Below, piece by piece: positions 61,907-64,000 of a stretch of DNA of 64,000 nt. Position numbers and translations under genes: made by a program. This DNA comes from Prevotella merdae. GTDB lineage: Bacteria; Bacteroidota; Bacteroidia; Bacteroidales; Bacteroidaceae. How positions within the stretch are numbered: the first letter of the stretch is position 1; every line of letters starts with the position of its first letter. Under the pieces are notes generated by a model that saw nothing but the letters and a program-made list of their open reading frames with translations, had not been told where the DNA came from and searched no databases. The DNA is taken from positions 495,609 to 559,608 of the forward strand of contig NZ_LT985324.1 of assembly GCF_900290275.1 (NCBI RefSeq). The letters are read 5' to 3'.

Positions 61907-63190
61907 TTATATTTTCTCCAATGCTTGTTTGATGTCGTCCAGGATATCCTCAACATCCTCAATTCCTACAGACAGGCGAATAAGGTCTGGTGCAACACCA
62001 GCCTCACGCAATTGTTCGTCGGACATCTGACGGTGTGTATGGCTTGCTGGATGTAGGACACAGGTGCGTGCGTCTGCCACGTGTGTCACGATGTTAATCA
62101 TGTTAAGCGAGTCCATGAATTTTATGGCAGTTTCACGGTCGCCCTTCAGTCCGAAGGCAATTACACCGCAAGAGCCATTTGGAAGATATTTCTTGGCAAG
62201 TTCATGATACTCGTCTCCTGGCAGTCCGCTAAAGTGAACCCACGCTACACGTTCGTCAGATTTCAAGAATTCGGCCACACGCTGTGCATTGGTACAATGC
62301 TGTTTCATGCGCAAGTGAAGCGACTGTAGTCCAAGGTTCAGTATGAATGAGTTCATAGGGGCTGGTATAGATCCAAGGTCGCGCATCAGTTGTGCCACGA
62401 GCTTTGTTATATATCCCATTTTGCCAAATTTCTCTGCATAAGTCAGTCCATGATAGCTTTCGTCTGGTGTGCAAAGTCCTGGGAATTTGTCGGCATGTTC
62501 CATCCAGTTGAAGTTGCCGCTATCAACCACGCAACCGCCTACCTGACTTGCCGTACCGTCCATATATTTTGTAGTGCTGTGTGTTACGATATCGGCTCCC
62601 CATTCAAATGGTCGACAGTTAATAGGGGTGGCAAAGGTATTGTCTACGATAAGAGGTACGCCATTCTTGTGTGCTATGCGTGCAAACTTCTCTATATCAA
62701 GCACTGCGCATCCGGGGTTGCTGATAGTCTCTCCGAACACCACCTTAGTGTTAGGTCTGAAAGCCTTCTGTATTTCTTCTTCTGAATCATTAGGATTAAC
62801 GAATGTGCACTCTATGCCCAATTTCTTCAGCGTAACACCAAACAGGTTGAATGTTCCTCCATAAATCTCGTTGCTTGTAACGATGTGGTCGCCAGCCTCG
62901 CAGATATTGAATACGGCATAGAAGTTGGCAGCCTGTCCGCTGCTTGTAAGTACAGCGCCCACACCTCCTTCGAGTTGTGCTATCTTCTGTGCCACTGCAT
63001 CGTTTGTAGGATTTTGTAATCGGGTATAGAAATAGCCCTCTTTCTTAAGGTCGAAGAGCATAGCCATCTCTTCCGAGTTGTCATACTTAAACGTGGTGCT
63101 CTGAATGATGGGCACCTCGATAGGTTCTCCGTTTTTTGCCTCATAGCCTCCCTGTACGCAGATGGAAGCTGTTCTAAGATTTTTCTTCAT
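61907..63190 (-). CDS. metY: O-acetylhomoserine sulfhydrylase (Cys/Met metabolism PLP enzyme)
   Basis: Makes homocysteine from O-acetylhomoserine and sulfide in methionine synthesis. 427 residues, the MetY length, longer than cystathionine synthases. PLP lysine in THSTTKYMDGTAS near 205. VLTSSGQAANFYA near 82 and VDNTFATPINCRPFEWGAD near 180-198 are family motifs. The start is ATG 63190 (or 63193). Confidence 0.92.
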   Translation of the reverse strand: MKKNLRTASICVQGGYEAKNGEPIEVPIIQSTTFKYDNSEEMAMLFDLKKEGYFYTRLQNPTNDAVAQKIAQLEGGVGAVLTSSGQAANFYAVFNICEAGDHIVTSNEIYGGTFNLFGVTLKKLGIECTFVNPNDSEEEIQKAFRPNTKVVFGETISNPGCAVLDIEKFARIAHKNGVPLIVDNTFATPINCRPFEWGADIVTHSTTKYMDGTASQVGGCVVDSGNFNWMEHADKFPGLCTPDESYHGLTYAEKFGKMGYITKLVAQLMRDLGSIPAPMNSFILNLGLQSLHLRMKQHCTNAQRVAEFLKSDERVAWVHFSGLPGDEYHELAKKYLPNGSCGVIAFGLKGDRETAIKFMDSLNMINIVTHVADARTCVLHPASHTHRQMSDEQLREAGVAPDLIRLSVGIEDVEDILDDIKQALEKI

Positions 63191-63289
63191 CAAATTCCTT
63201 TTATTGTGGTTTTATGTTGTTTTATTAGGATTTCTAAAAGCGAAGGTACAAATAATATCACGACTTTGCTAACTTTTTGTTGCATTTTT

Positions 63290-63320
63290 TTTGGAATTAA
63301 TCTAAAGCAGACTACCTTTG
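63290..63320 (+). promoter_or_regulatory. Promoter of the small lipoprotein gene
   Basis: TTTG 63290-63293, 19-nt spacer, TACCTTTG 63313-63320. Confidence 0.75.
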
Positions 63321-63355
63321 CAACGAATTTGAATATTAATAGATATTTATAAAGA

Positions 63356-63772
63356 ATGAAAAAGATACTATTTGTTTTGCTGGCTATGATATTGGCCACT
63401 ATGATAGGTATGACGACAGTCAGTTGTTTTGCCCCATCGTATAAAGATGGCGACACGGTTGCAGCTTCCGAGTTTGAGCCTACCGACACCTCGTTGTTGT
63501 CAAAGAAGAAGCTTGCCGACTCTATAAAGCTTGGTGGTAAGTCTGCAGTGGTTGACAGTGTAGGTATATATTATGTAGGAACAGGGTCCACAAAGCAGTT
63601 TCTTCAACTTGTCTCTTATCCTTCAAGGCGTGACACGCTTGTCTATGGCAAGACACGTCATGTAAAGGTTAAGGGTAGTGCCGACTTTAATAGTGTTGTG
63701 CGCGTAAAGTTCTATCTCCTTAATGGCAAGGACTCGCTTGTAAGCGCTGTAGAGCAGGTCGTGGTAGAGTAG
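63356..63772 (+). CDS. Small exported lipoprotein, unknown
   Basis: 138 residues. Signal with lipobox-like TVSC (Cys24), then a polar beta-rich mature part (SVGIYYVGTGSTKQFLQLVSYPS). No family recognised. Own promoter; no partner seen before the window ends. Confidence 0.7.
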   Translation: MKKILFVLLAMILATMIGMTTVSCFAPSYKDGDTVAASEFEPTDTSLLSKKKLADSIKLGGKSAVVDSVGIYYVGTGSTKQFLQLVSYPSRRDTLVYGKTRHVKVKGSADFNSVVRVKFYLLNGKDSLVSAVEQVVVE

Positions 63773-64000
63773 GGATGTACCTGTAAAAACAATTAGTCAA
63801 ATCCATAGGATAATGGTGTCAAAGCGTAAAATTGACATCAACAGGATTATAATGATAAAATAATAAGTAACTGTTCAAAATTAATTTTACAAATATGAAT
63901 AATTCACGAATAAGTTCGTACCCACAGAGGCCAAGGCCCTGTTCGTACAATAGAAAAGCGAGTCCGTAGTCTCGTAATCTATCGGTCTTATCCATTTGCC
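63773..64000. other. Gene-free right edge
   Basis: Only very short frames (for example 16 and 24 codons) are present. I see no supported gene. Confidence 0.4.

Noticed and set aside
63895..63970. 24-codon frame near the right edge
   Set aside because: Too short and without a promoter or partner to support it.

Overview
The window looks like a chromosome segment of a Bacteroidales bacterium, most likely Prevotellaceae. The visible grounds are repeated promoters of the Bacteroidetes type (TTTG, about 20 nt, TAnnTTTG), a DUF4270 lipoprotein, a pyrophosphate-using dikinase, MetY, and the family make-up in general. The genus is an inference; no rRNA gene is present to test it.

Layout. 1-11.5 kb is core genome: a SurA/PpiD-type foldase (cut by the window edge), a GNAT enzyme, a FetAB-like ABC pair followed by a lipoprotein nuclease, a phosphohexomutase, a BadF-type kinase and pyruvate phosphate dikinase. 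11.56-29.08 kb is an integrated mobile element of about 17.5 kb, bounded by a 17-bp direct repeat. It has a tyrosine integrase at its left end. A ParA/ribbon-helix-helix partition operon lies beside an array of exact 8-bp tandem repeats, and two more such arrays lie elsewhere in the element. A minus-strand operon of about 20 genes starts with an excisionase-like protein, a lambda O-like initiator carrying 11-bp iterons inside its own coding sequence, a DnaC-like loader and a primase. It ends in small unknown proteins, an ASCH protein and a macrodomain protein. A divergent XRE regulator sits over the operon promoter. I see no capsid, terminase, portal, relaxase or conjugation gene, so the element resembles an integrative plasmid or a phage satellite. 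Between 13.1 and 16.4 kb it holds unusual duplicated non-coding modules. One is a 405-bp structured leader whose two copies lose similarity exactly at the start codons of two different genes.

29.1-33 kb is a second, smaller accessory stretch: a DUF234-type ATPase with a palindromic operator, a secreted protein ending in a C2H2 finger, and a DUF4186 protein. 33-64 kb returns to core genome: an RmlD-like reductase, a MATE exporter, DUF4270, a glycogen synthase N-domain protein, panC-panD-dnaB, an AddAB-type recombination nuclease behind a cyclophilin, pgk, queC, radA, a lipoprotein/TPR pair, a TerB-DnaJ protein, an acetyltransferase, holA, an XRE regulator with a long A+T-rich palindromic upstream region, tex, metY and a small lipoprotein.

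The strongest candidates for undescribed biology are in the mobile element: the three 8-bp repeat arrays paired with the ParA/RHH proteins, the iterons inside the initiator gene, and the paired structured leaders that end at start codons.
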